Shown: piece after piece, positions 43,591 through 52,099 of the stretch | Numbering within the stretch: the stretch's first letter is position 1 | Layout: each line of letters begins with the position of its first letter | DNA from: Vallitalea pronyensis | GTDB taxonomy: Bacteria > Bacillota > Clostridia > Lachnospirales > Vallitaleaceae | Reading direction: 5' to 3' | Length of the DNA: 64,000 bases | Assembly: GCF_018141445.1 (NCBI RefSeq) | Contig: NZ_CP058649.1 | Span: forward strand, 1,569,001 to 1,633,000 | Notes under the pieces: generated by a model | Databases searched by the model: none | What the model was told of the DNA's origin: nothing | The model's input: the letters and a program-made list of their open reading frames with translations, nothing else | Program-made: the position numbers and the translations under genes

Positions 43591-43995
43591 ATGCCAGGAT
43601 TCCATGATAGATTAAGGTTGTTAAGATTGAATAAGGGACTTACCCAAGAAGAATTAGGAAAAATCGTTGGAAAATCAAAAAATAATATATCTCAATATGA
43701 ACGTAATGCTAGGCAAGCTGATGACGATACGAAAAAAGAGCTAGCTAAATTTTTTAATGTATCCATGGATTATCTCATGGGCATTACAGAACATTCTACA
43801 CCAGTAGCCAAGCTGCATGATAACAAAGAGATTGATGAAGAATTGAATAAATTAGTGAGAAAGTTAGAAGTTGATGATGATCTTCTATTCCATGGTGAAC
43901 CCATTAGAGAACGTACCAGAAGGGTTATCATAAAATCATTAAAACACGTCAAGGAAATTGCAGAAGATACAGCAACATATGATATAGATAAATAG
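43591..43995 (+). CDS. XRE-family transcriptional regulator
   Basis: 134 residues. The N-terminal helix-turn-helix (residues 5-62) contains LRLNKGLTQEELGKIVGKSK and NNISQYERNARQ, ending in YLMGITEHS. A C-terminal tail of about 45 residues, LVRKLEVDDDLLFHGEPI then TRRVIIKSLKHVKEIAED, is shared with the regulator at 62790-63206 and is probably a dimerisation helix. GAGAGGTGGTTTGC fixes the ATG at 43591. It is likely autoregulated through the palindrome at 43455-43496. Its targets are unknown; no mobile-element gene is adjacent. Confidence 0.88.
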   Translation: MPGFHDRLRLLRLNKGLTQEELGKIVGKSKNNISQYERNARQADDDTKKELAKFFNVSMDYLMGITEHSTPVAKLHDNKEIDEELNKLVRKLEVDDDLLFHGEPIRERTRRVIIKSLKHVKEIAEDTATYDIDK

Positions 43996-44091
43996 AGTAG
44001 CCAGTGGGTTACTCTTTTTTTGTAAAAAGTATTGACATTGTCTGAAAAAGTAATACAATAGAAGGAAAAACAAAATGAAGGGATGATGTAT

Positions 44092-44889
44092 ATGTTGAGA
44101 AAATTAACAGAAAATGATAGAAAGCAAGTTCTAGCATTTGTTAGTGAGGAACCATCCATTAACCTGTTTATCATTGGTGATATTGAGAAATTCGGTTTTG
44201 ATAAAGATTTTCAAGAAGTATGGGGCTCTTTTGATGACCATGATCAGTTAATAGGTGTCTTGCTAAGATACAATGAGAATTTTATCCCTTATTTTAAAGA
44301 TAAGAGTTGTGATATACAAGGGTATGTGAACATTATTAAGTCTTATGACTGCCGAAAAATGATAAGTGGCAAAGAAGATGTGGTGGATCGTTTCAAAGGT
44401 GTACTGGATGACTGTCATGTAAAATCATCTTATTTCTGTGAAATAACCCATAAAGATAAACTTTTAAGCTATGAAGAAGGTGTTAAGCGAGCAGGATTAG
44501 AAGATGCCCCAAGGATATATGAACTCTTACAAAGTATTGAAGAATTTTTAATGACAGATACCAATAGCGTCCAGCGTATTAGGCTTAACATGGAACATCA
44601 AACAGGGCGTATGTATTATATAGAAAACGAACAAGGTGACATGGTTTCATTGGCTCAAACCACAGCAGAAAACAGTAAATCAGCCATGGTTGTAGGTGTG
44701 GCTACAAAAGTAGGTTATCGTAGAAAAGGTTATATGGGACGCTGTTTATCCAAATTATGTGGTGAAGTGTTGGATGAAGGTAAAACACTATGTCTATTTT
44801 ATCATAACCCAGACGCTGGAAGTGTGTATCACCGTATTGGATTTGAGCCCATTGGTAAGTGGAAAATGATGATCGAAAAAAGAAAATAA
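44092..44889 (+). CDS. GNAT-family N-acetyltransferase
   Basis: About 265 residues. The first 125 form a poorly conserved N-terminal domain beginning LRKLTENDRKQVLAFVSEEP with a NLFIIGDIE segment. The C-terminal GNAT domain has the acetyl-CoA loop VVGVATKVGYRRKGYMGRCL (motif A, variant of Q/RxxGxG/A) and ends in LFYHNPDAGSVYHRIGFEPI. It transfers an acetyl group from acetyl-CoA to an unknown amine. The ATG at 44092 is preferred as GAAGGGATGATGTAT precedes it; an ATG at 44083 overlaps that site. Confidence 0.88.
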   Translation: MLRKLTENDRKQVLAFVSEEPSINLFIIGDIEKFGFDKDFQEVWGSFDDHDQLIGVLLRYNENFIPYFKDKSCDIQGYVNIIKSYDCRKMISGKEDVVDRFKGVLDDCHVKSSYFCEITHKDKLLSYEEGVKRAGLEDAPRIYELLQSIEEFLMTDTNSVQRIRLNMEHQTGRMYYIENEQGDMVSLAQTTAENSKSAMVVGVATKVGYRRKGYMGRCLSKLCGEVLDEGKTLCLFYHNPDAGSVYHRIGFEPIGKWKMMIEKRK

Positions 44890-44980
44890 TGATTTAATTG
44901 GATGATACATGAGAAATTCGACCATAATAATGCTATAGTGATTTTTAAAGATTGATAAGATTAAAGGTAGGTTGCTATCC

Positions 44981-45466
44981 ATGAAGAAAATCCTCATCAC
45001 GGGCATGAATAAAGTATCTCAATTAATCAGCATTTTTGAAGACATTATAGCCATAATCGATGTGGAATACCATATCGAAATATTAACAGATAAGACACTG
45101 ATGATTCATGTGACAGATGAGCAGAAGTCCTCTATCTATTACGCAATTGCTAACGTGGACAATAAGTTGGAACACATACCTATAAAGCACATTCCTCTTT
45201 GTAGGTTTATTACACTTGGACTGAATAAGAAATCCAGTGTAACCATATCCAGCCTTGAAGCCGATAGTGATACCAATCAAACGATGATCTATTGCATACA
45301 GCGAGAAATAGGTGAAGGTGATGGACTCATAGAACCACAAGAATTCCCTGTATTTATCAAGGCTTCTTGGGGTCGCGATGTCTATAATATTATGTCAGCA
45401 GTAACAGCAGCCATGCTCATAAATCGGCAAATTCATGATAAGTTAAATTCCATAAAGGAAGGATAA
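44981..45466 (+). CDS. Conserved-looking protein of unknown function
   Basis: 161 residues, cytosolic, no signal peptide or membrane helix. It starts MKKILITGMNKV after AAGGTAGG; a TTG three codons upstream is less likely. Alternating strands and helices suggest an alpha/beta fold. The C-terminal half has ISSLEADSDTNQTMIYCIQR and WGRDVYNIMSAVTAAMLI, which resemble no family I can name. It sits between a GNAT gene and a single-stranded DNA-binding protein gene. A terminator is not evident after it. Confidence 0.55.
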   Translation: MKKILITGMNKVSQLISIFEDIIAIIDVEYHIEILTDKTLMIHVTDEQKSSIYYAIANVDNKLEHIPIKHIPLCRFITLGLNKKSSVTISSLEADSDTNQTMIYCIQREIGEGDGLIEPQEFPVFIKASWGRDVYNIMSAVTAAMLINRQIHDKLNSIKEG

Positions 45467-45612
45467 ATCCCCAAAATCTACTTCTAAAAATCAGTCAATA
45501 GGAATAAAAATAGATATAGAAAAACTTTAACATAGGAAATTTATTGAATGCACAAGGATAAAGAGAAACCTTACAATTAGTCATTCGATAAAGAAGAAGG
45601 GAGATAAGGTTT

Positions 45613-46269
45613 ATGGAAGATAATGTTATCAGAAACAATCAGGTTAACCTCATTGGGAAAATATACTCAACATTTGATTTTAGTCATGAAGTATATGGGG
45701 AAGGGTTTTATAATTTTGTAGTTGAAATATCTAGGTTAAGCGATAACTCCGATAAAATTCCTGTCATGGTATCAGAACGTCTACTGGATGTCACACAGGA
45801 TATGCGAGGGCAATTTGTTGAACTTCAAGGGCAGTTTCGCTCTTATAACAGGCAGATAGATGGCAAAAATAGGTTGGTTTTAACTGTTTTTGCTCGAGAA
45901 ATAGATATATTAAATGAAGATGAAATTAAGCGTAATCCCAATTACATATACTTAGATGGGTACATATGTAAACCGCCTATGTATCGTACAACACCATTTG
46001 GACGTGAAATTACGGATATATTGCTGGCAGTCAATCGCCCATATAATAAATCCGATTATATTCCTTCCATATGTTGGGGACGTAACGCTCGTTTTGCAGA
46101 AAAATTTACAGTAGGTGACCGTATAAAAATATGGGGACGCATTCAAAGCAGGGAGTATCAAAAGAAAGTCAGTGAAACAGATAGCATCAGTAAAATAGCT
46201 TATGAAGTGTCCATTTCTAAAATAGAAAAATATGAAGAAGAAAGCGAAAGTGAAGTGGAAGAGAATTGA
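45613..46269 (+). CDS. Single-stranded DNA-binding protein with two OB-like regions
   Basis: 218 residues. Two OB-fold-like segments follow each other: residues about 8-105 (NQVNLIGKIYSTFDFSHEVY to FAREIDIL) and about 115-205 (NYIYLDGYICKPPMYRTTPF to VSISKIEK). The second holds the SSB-like GREITDILLAVNRPY and IWGRIQSREYQKK. An acidic tail, ESESEVEEN, ends the protein, as in SSB proteins that recruit partners, but it lacks the DIPF-type end. It is probably a second SSB paralogue of the clostridial kind rather than the replicative one. AAGGGAGATAAGGTTT precedes the ATG. Confidence 0.82.
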   Translation: MEDNVIRNNQVNLIGKIYSTFDFSHEVYGEGFYNFVVEISRLSDNSDKIPVMVSERLLDVTQDMRGQFVELQGQFRSYNRQIDGKNRLVLTVFAREIDILNEDEIKRNPNYIYLDGYICKPPMYRTTPFGREITDILLAVNRPYNKSDYIPSICWGRNARFAEKFTVGDRIKIWGRIQSREYQKKVSETDSISKIAYEVSISKIEKYEEESESEVEEN

Positions 46270-46309
46270 AATGAGGCTATTATAGAAACAGCCTCATTTA
46301 CTATGCCAC

Positions 46310-48463
46310 TTATACTAAACCCAATAATCGAGCTCCTTGAGCAACGATAAAACAAACTAAAATACCTGTAACAGTAGGGATGATAAAAGAGAGAATGGTC
46401 CATTTGGTACTTTTCGTCTCTTTTTTTATGGTCAATAAGGCCGTGCCGCAAGGGAAATGGTTAAGGGAAAATAGCATGGTACATACAGCCGTTAACCAAG
46501 TCCAACCGTTATTCACCAGCAGATCTTTCAGAGCGGATAAACTGTCAAGTTCCAACATAGCGCCAGTGGACATATAACTCATAATGAGAATAGGGATAAC
46601 AATTTCATTAGCAGGAAATCCAAGTATAAAAGCCATTAAGATATAACCATCTAAACCAATGAGTGAGGCAAATGGGTCAAGGAAATTGGCACAGTGGGTC
46701 AGTATACTGATGTCACCAAACATTATGTTTTGAAGCACCCAGATAAGAATACCTGCTGGAGCCGCTACCACAATGGCTCGACCAAGTACGAATAAGGTAC
46801 GGTCTATTAATGAACGCACGATGACTTTTCCAATCTGAGGCTTTCGATAAGGCGGCAATTCCAGTGTAAAAGAAGAGGGCATGCCTTTTAATAGTGTTTT
46901 TGATAGTAGTCTTGATATACCGAATGTAATCATGACAGCTAATATAATGGTTAGGAGAATGACAAGGGTTCCAATCACAGAGGAGAATCTACTACCAATA
47001 CCAACAATAAAAATCGTAGCTAATGCAATGAGGGTTGGGAAACGGCCATTGCAGGGCACAAAGTTATTGGTGATTATGGCAATAAGACGCTCTCTTGGTG
47101 AATCAATAATGCGACAAGAGGTAACACCTGCTGCATTACAGCCAAAACCCATACACATGGTAAGTGCTTGCTTTCCGTGGGCACAGCATTTTTTAAAGAA
47201 ATAGTCCAAGTTAAAGGCTATTCGTGGTAGATAACCCAGGTCTTCTAACAAGGTAAATAGAGGGAAGAAGATAGCCATAGGTGGCAGCATAACGGAAATA
47301 ACCCAACCCAACGTACGGAACAAACCAAGGACAAGAATACCGTGGAGCCAATCAGGTGAACCTGCCCAGTTAAAAAAGGCAGTTAACTGGTCTTCAATGT
47401 TAAAAAACAGCTTTGATAGCAGTCCAGATGGGTAATTAGCACCGATGATGGTTATCCAGAAAATTAAACCAAGCAACAATAGCATAATAGGCACCCCTAA
47501 CAGCTTAGAGGTAATCACTTTATCAATTTTTCGGTCAAAATCACGACGTTTATTTTCTTTTGTGGACACAACGGATGCTGCTGTCTTTTCAGCTTTTTTT
47601 ATAATGCTATGAACAATCTGTTCACGAAAATGATTCATATCTAGACCATGCTCATGGATTAGATTTTCTTTCATGGCATGGATTTCTTTCATTAACGTTT
47701 CGTTATCTGACAACGTAATGCCAAGATAAGCTTCAATGGTCTTGATAATCGTTGTATCCCCATCAAGTAGCCTAAGAGCTGTCCATCTAGGATCAAGTCC
47801 ACTGTTTCCTAAAATATCAGTAACAGAAGGCGTCAGTTCATCAATGGCTTGTATAATGCTAGGAGGGTAATGGATGGTAACAGGTGAATGCGTTATAGGC
47901 TTATGACTTACGGTATGTAAAGTATCTTTTAGACGATCAAGACCTTTCCCTTCTCTAGCATTTGTAGGTATAACAGGAATTCCTAATTCCCTTGAAAGTG
48001 CATTGCAATCAACCGTTATGCCTTTTTTGGCAGCTTCGTCGATGAGGTTCACACATAGAACCACTTGGTTGGTAATTTCAAGAATCTGGTAAACAAGATT
48101 AAGATTTCTTTCAAGACACGTGCTATCTGCTACCACCACAACAGCATGGGGTTTACCAAAGCATATAAAATCCCTAGCAATTTCTTCTTCCACAGAATTG
48201 GATAAGAGAGAATATGTACCTGGCAAGTCAATAACAACATAGTTCTTACTCTTATGTGTGAATGTACCACGGGCGTTAACAACGGTTTTTCCAGGCCAGT
48301 TTCCTGTATGCTGTTTAAGTCCCGTCAAAGCATTAAAAACAGTGCTCTTGCCAGTATTAGGGTTACCAGCAAGGGCGATTACCACATCATCAGGTGAATG
48401 CAGGTCAACATCAAAGCGTTCTTTTAATGTATTAAGTCCCGTGGATTGGATTGTAAGTCCCAT
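46310..48463 (-). CDS. feoB: Ferrous iron transport protein B
   Basis: 717 residues. The N-terminal G domain has G1 GNPNTGKSTVFNALTG, G3 DLPGTYSL and G4 NLIDE; the membrane part has two Gate regions ([20 protein letters not shown], and NHFPCGTALLTI near the end) and about eight helices, with the helix of MCMGFGCNAAGV. It imports Fe2+ across the membrane with GTP hydrolysis. Its ATG shares a base with the feoA stop, so translation is coupled. A DtxR-family regulator is encoded divergently at 50032. A fragment nearly identical to codons at 47153-47275 recurs at 49849-49971. Confidence 0.96.
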   Translation of the reverse strand: MGLTIQSTGLNTLKERFDVDLHSPDDVVIALAGNPNTGKSTVFNALTGLKQHTGNWPGKTVVNARGTFTHKSKNYVVIDLPGTYSLLSNSVEEEIARDFICFGKPHAVVVVADSTCLERNLNLVYQILEITNQVVLCVNLIDEAAKKGITVDCNALSRELGIPVIPTNAREGKGLDRLKDTLHTVSHKPITHSPVTIHYPPSIIQAIDELTPSVTDILGNSGLDPRWTALRLLDGDTTIIKTIEAYLGITLSDNETLMKEIHAMKENLIHEHGLDMNHFREQIVHSIIKKAEKTAASVVSTKENKRRDFDRKIDKVITSKLLGVPIMLLLLGLIFWITIIGANYPSGLLSKLFFNIEDQLTAFFNWAGSPDWLHGILVLGLFRTLGWVISVMLPPMAIFFPLFTLLEDLGYLPRIAFNLDYFFKKCCAHGKQALTMCMGFGCNAAGVTSCRIIDSPRERLIAIITNNFVPCNGRFPTLIALATIFIVGIGSRFSSVIGTLVILLTIILAVMITFGISRLLSKTLLKGMPSSFTLELPPYRKPQIGKVIVRSLIDRTLFVLGRAIVVAAPAGILIWVLQNIMFGDISILTHCANFLDPFASLIGLDGYILMAFILGFPANEIVIPILIMSYMSTGAMLELDSLSALKDLLVNNGWTWLTAVCTMLFSLNHFPCGTALLTIKKETKSTKWTILSFIIPTVTGILVCFIVAQGARLLGLV

Positions 48464-48720
48464 TAGATTGTTTCCTCCTTATCTATTTGACATTCAACCA
48501 TGATCTGTGACGCTTCTTCCGAGCGAAGCGCAATGACTGTACCACGTATTTCATAAGCAATAGGATCACCAGCAGGACTTTTATAAAGGGCCTTAACAGG
48601 TGTATTTTGCACTAATCCTAAATCAAGGAGTCGCCTTCTTGTAACACCATCAGCTAGCAATTGTCGAAGGGTACCATGTTTGCCAACAGATAGTTTATCA
48701 AGGGAAATCAATGGATTCAT
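48463..48720 (-). CDS. feoA: Ferrous iron transport protein A
   Basis: About 85 residues with the SH3-like FeoA fold: NPLISLDKLSVGKHGTL, RRRLLDLGLVQNTPVKALYK, SPAGDPIAYEIRGTVIALR. GAGGTGACTCGGTTT fixes the ATG at 48720, eight codons inside the longest open frame. It assists FeoB at the membrane. The stop and the feoB start share one base. The promoter region upstream contains a 45-bp stretch (48849-48893) that recurs in front of the DtxR gene. Confidence 0.93.
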   Translation of the reverse strand: MNPLISLDKLSVGKHGTLRQLLADGVTRRRLLDLGLVQNTPVKALYKSPAGDPIAYEIRGTVIALRSEEASQIMVECQIDKEETI

Positions 48721-48848
48721 AAACCGAGTCACCTCTAATTTCATTATTCATAACTGAAAAAGTTAGCCGTAAGAAACTTTTTCAACTGTCTTTAATACTA
48801 TATGGAGGGTACAACTCAATGTGTGCACGTACTATTCTTTTTTCTAAA

Positions 48849-48893
48849 AATATGATAGACATAATTTTGAATAGGTAATAATAGATTGAATGA
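48849..48893 (+). repeat. 45-bp direct repeat, copy 1 (upstream of feoA)
   Basis: AATATGATAGACATAATTT and following bases match 49970-50014 with about three differences. The stretch is in the same orientation in both places. The rest of the gap 48721-49110 is AT-rich; TAGATAAATTATCTA near 48926 is a small palindrome. Confidence 0.85.
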
Positions 48894-49110
48894 GATAATT
48901 GAGAAACGCATTAACAAAAATATAGGTAGATAAATTATCTATGAGATATTTTTTATCTTTGATATATTTTCATTATAATATGGTTGTGGCTTTTTTATTT
49001 CCTTTCAAATAATCAGATATAGGTGAAATTTAAATAAATTATACCATCTTGTACAGTTCTACAAGGTGATATATAATTCTATTTATAATATATAAGTGGG
49101 TGATAATGTA

Positions 49111-49779
49111 ATGAATAAAAATATAACTAATATAGATAGAGATTATTATAAAGCTTATCTAGATGCATTAATTAAAGGGTCTGAAGAAGCTATAGATAAT
49201 GATTTGATTTATCCAATTGCTTTAGATGATTTTATAAACAATAGTAGAAGTCGATTCTTGAGTGAACGCAAGTATGAAGAATTAGCATCTATGTATCAAC
49301 TTATTGGAATGCATTATAGAAATATGAATGAACTATTTTTTAATAACTATCTTACTTGCAATTACCATGCTAATACATTAATTAATGTAGGTTGTTACTA
49401 TTATAAATATATACATAATGAATACGCTAGTATATTAGCGCAGTATAATGCATCTTTTCAGAAAAGCATAATAGCCCAATATAAAAATACTGACCCTAAG
49501 TTCGCTTATATTTATGCAATGAATATTGAACTATTAGGTGATGTTTATTTACTAATAGATCATGATGAAGCTCTTAAATATTATAATCAAGCTAAGGAAT
49601 TATATGAAAAAGATGACCATTATGGGCAACTTTCATACAATAATGACTTATGGTGTTCTTACGCACTAAAAGAGATGAGTATTGTATTAAGTGAATGCTA
49701 TCATACTGAATTATCTTTAGACGTGATAGGCATAGAGCGCATTAAACAAAAAAATAAGTTGTTCGAGATAATTAATTGA
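49111..49779 (+). CDS. AT-rich helical protein of unknown function, possibly acquired
   Basis: 222 residues, mostly helical, rich in Tyr, Asn and Ile. Segments such as [20 protein letters not shown] and [15 protein letters not shown] look TPR-like, suggesting a degenerate repeat protein. The ATG at 49111 follows GTGGGTGAT. Its codon use is markedly more AT-rich than its neighbours. It sits between two copies of a duplicated promoter stretch (48849 and 49970) and next to a feoB fragment, so it probably arrived by insertion or survived a rearrangement. No mobile-element gene is adjacent. Function unknown. Confidence 0.6.
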   Translation: MNKNITNIDRDYYKAYLDALIKGSEEAIDNDLIYPIALDDFINNSRSRFLSERKYEELASMYQLIGMHYRNMNELFFNNYLTCNYHANTLINVGCYYYKYIHNEYASILAQYNASFQKSIIAQYKNTDPKFAYIYAMNIELLGDVYLLIDHDEALKYYNQAKELYEKDDHYGQLSYNNDLWCSYALKEMSIVLSECYHTELSLDVIGIERIKQKNKLFEIIN

Positions 49780-49848
49780 GACATTATAATGTACTAAATA
49801 TGGGCTATTTGTTGATATTTTTATAATCATGTATAACAGTTTCAGTTT

Positions 49849-49971
49849 ACCCATACACATAGTAAGCGCTTGCTTTTCGTGGGTACAGCATTTCTTGAAG
49901 AAATAGTCCAAATTAAAGGCTATTCGTGATAGATAACCCAGGTCTTCTAACAAGGCAAAAAGAGGAAAGAA
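49849..49971 (-). pseudogene. feoB internal fragment
   Basis: The minus strand encodes [20 protein letters not shown] and onward to TMCMG, 41 residues that match FeoB codons at 47153-47275 with four or five replacements. At DNA level the copies differ at roughly ten positions in 125, nearly all transitions. The fragment lacks start, GTPase domain and the remaining membrane part. It joins directly to the duplicated promoter stretch at 49970, implying an internal deletion in a second feoAB copy. Confidence 0.9.
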
Positions 49972-50014
49972 TATGATAGACATAATTTTGAATAGGCGAT
50001 AATAGATTGAATAA
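49970..50014 (+). repeat. 45-bp direct repeat, copy 2 (upstream of DtxR-family gene)
   Basis: Matches 48849-48893. It supplies the sequence immediately before the ribosome site of the DtxR-family gene at 50032 and abuts the feoB fragment. Confidence 0.85.
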
Positions 50015-50031
50015 GAAGGAGGGGATTAGGG

Positions 50032-50514
50032 ATGCATTTATCTGATTTTCACACCTTTCGAGGTTATGAAATACTTGATCGTGAAAAAAAGAAGTTGACG
50101 CCAAGTATGGAAGATTACATGGAGATGATTTATAGACTATGTATGAATAGTCCCTATGTACGTATGAATCAACTTGCTGAAAAATTAAATGTGCGCACAT
50201 CATCATCCACCAAGATTGTTCAAAAGCTTAACGCCCTTGACTTGGTCCACTATGAAAAATATGGGCTCATTGAGTTATCTGAAAAAGGTAAAATTCTAGG
50301 AGAATATCTCTATCATCGTCATCACGTCATCGAAAGATTTCTAGAACTTATAGGGAATCAAGGTAGCGTTCTTAAAGATACAGAACTAATTGAGCACTAT
50401 ATACGTCCAGAACTGTTACATCACCTAGAGTGTTTTAATGCTTTTATGAATCAAAATAAAGATATAAAGGAACGATATGAAGCTTTTATAGATAAAGAAA
50501 TGAACCAGCACTAA
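50032..50514 (+). CDS. DtxR/MntR-family metal-dependent repressor
   Basis: 160 residues. After a 22-residue N-terminal extension, the winged helix-turn-helix (TPSMEDYMEMIYRL, RMNQLAEKLNVRTSSSTKIV) is followed by the metal-binding dimerisation domain with HRHHVIERFLELIG and ELIEHYIRPELLHHLECF. There is no SH3-like third domain, as in MntR-size members. AGAAGGAGGGGATTAGGG precedes the ATG. Located divergent from feoBA, it is the likely regulator of ferrous iron uptake. Whether Fe or Mn is the sensed metal cannot be said from sequence. Confidence 0.9.
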   Translation: MHLSDFHTFRGYEILDREKKKLTPSMEDYMEMIYRLCMNSPYVRMNQLAEKLNVRTSSSTKIVQKLNALDLVHYEKYGLIELSEKGKILGEYLYHRHHVIERFLELIGNQGSVLKDTELIEHYIRPELLHHLECFNAFMNQNKDIKERYEAFIDKEMNQH

Positions 50515-50604
50515 ATCCCTGGTTGAATAAATTCCACAGTAAAGTTATTGTGAATCCTGTTACAATCTTTTAGAATAGACTTAGAAAGTACAGGAGGGGA
50601 TAAT

Positions 50605-51726
50605 ATGAAGCAGATTACATTAGCCATTACTCAATTAAGAAAAGAAAAGGGCATTACGCAAGGTGAATTAGCTGACTATCTCGGTATAACATACCAAGCC
50701 GTCAGTAAATGGGAAAATGGTACAACCCTACCAGATATCAGCTTACTGCCAGCGCTTGCAAGCTACTTTCAGGTGTCTGTAGACCAACTGTTAGGTTTAG
50801 AGCCTCTCAAAAGCGATTACATCTACCGTACAACAAAAACAGTAGCACACTGGGATAATCAGCTGTCATATTTACAACAAACAAGGGATGAACTATGGAA
50901 TGAGGATTATATGGCATTCCTTATACAACAGGTATGGAGGCTTCATCAGCCAGTTAGCATCCTTGATTTTGGATGCGGTTATGGTTATTTAGGCAAACTT
51001 ATGCTGCCATTATTACCTAAGGGGAGCAGCTATACAGGTATAGATGCCAGTGAGACCTTAATTACCAAAGCAAGGCATAACTTCAAAGATAGCCCATATA
51101 AAACCCACTTTATTCAAGGTGATTTTAACCAAGTCACAACAAATCAAAATTACGATATAGCTATCTGCCAAGCTGTACTACGACACATAAACAATCCTTA
51201 TGAGATCTTAAAGAAAATGATAAGTAGTGTAACCATTGGCGGCAAAGTCATCTGTATTGAAATAAATCGTGCCTTAGAAAATGCCAGTATGTACTTGGAT
51301 GGTCTGCATTTTAACTCCCTCAGCAAAAACAACGCCCTACATAAACTATGGCACTGTGAAATGGCATCAGAAGGACGGGATCATGCTATCGGTATGAAAC
51401 TACCCTTCTACATGCAAGACCTAGGTCTAACAGATATTGATGTACGCATGAACGACAAAGTCAAATTTATCACCCCAAAACAAGCCTCCTACCATACCAC
51501 CAAAGAAAAATTCATACAAGCAAATCACCATGGTCACACACTATCCCCACAAGAAAAAGAAAAGATAATCACCTTATTTATGAACCGAGGCACATCACGA
51601 GAAGAAGCCGAGTCCTATATACTAGACGAAGAAAAAATAACCCAGTATATAAAAGAACATCAACACAATCTATCCATCCTAAAAGCACTATGCCTCATTA
51701 TTTCATTCGGAACCAAAGTAAAATAA
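50605..51726 (+). CDS. XRE helix-turn-helix fused to SAM-dependent methyltransferase
   Basis: 373 residues. Residues 1-68 are an XRE DNA-binding domain (LRKEKGITQGELADYLGITY, QAVSKWENGTTLPD, SVDQLLGL). After a linker (about 69-110) a class I methyltransferase follows: motif I ILDFGCGYGYLGKLM, motif II YTGIDAS, and motif post-II YDIAICQAVLRHINNPYEIL. The C-terminal 100 residues are helical and charged. CAGGAGGGGATAAT precedes the ATG. Fusions like this may sense SAM or modify a small molecule, with the HTH tying expression to it; the substrate is unknown. It is monocistronic. A 108-bp hairpin lies downstream. Confidence 0.88.
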   Translation: MKQITLAITQLRKEKGITQGELADYLGITYQAVSKWENGTTLPDISLLPALASYFQVSVDQLLGLEPLKSDYIYRTTKTVAHWDNQLSYLQQTRDELWNEDYMAFLIQQVWRLHQPVSILDFGCGYGYLGKLMLPLLPKGSSYTGIDASETLITKARHNFKDSPYKTHFIQGDFNQVTTNQNYDIAICQAVLRHINNPYEILKKMISSVTIGGKVICIEINRALENASMYLDGLHFNSLSKNNALHKLWHCEMASEGRDHAIGMKLPFYMQDLGLTDIDVRMNDKVKFITPKQASYHTTKEKFIQANHHGHTLSPQEKEKIITLFMNRGTSREEAESYILDEEKITQYIKEHQHNLSILKALCLIISFGTKVK

Positions 51727-51934
51727 TCCCTACATGATGTAAGCATCCCATTAGCATCTCAAAAAACTTACAATACCATTAATTACATAACACCCAACTT
51801 TGTAATTCAGGTAATCTAATCCTATAAGTTAAGGCTAACAATATAAAAAAACGGTTTTCCATAGAATCACTAGATATTACCACTTTACAGGCTTACTAAG
51901 CGGTTCTACCGGCATCAAAGTGGCAGCAACACAA

Positions 51935-52042
51935 AAAACCATATAGCGTCATCATATCGACTTTTGCAGCTTGTTGCTCACCTTATTAAACAGATAAAAG
52001 CAACAAATGCAACGAGAGAGTATGATGACGCTATATGGTTTT
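51935..52042. repeat. Long hairpin/palindromic element (108 bp) between convergent genes
   Basis: 51935-51956 is an exact inverted match, 22 bp, of 52021-52042 (ATATAGCGTCATCAT type arms). An inner stem forms between TTGCAGCTTGTTGCT near 51964-51978 and AGCAACAAATGCAA near 51999-52012. It lies in the 373-bp gap between the XRE-methyltransferase gene and dapB. The T-run after it is weak, so termination alone does not explain its length. The rest of the gap holds nothing recognisable. Confidence 0.8.
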
Positions 52043-52099
52043 ACAATACTTCCGTTGGGCGTTTTGATTTTTGTAGTTTTTGTTATTGAATATCACAAA

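Noticed and set aside
43385..43615. Open frame before the XRE gene at 43591
   Set aside because: It runs across the palindromic operator and into the XRE start in another frame, and has no ribosome site or conserved pattern.
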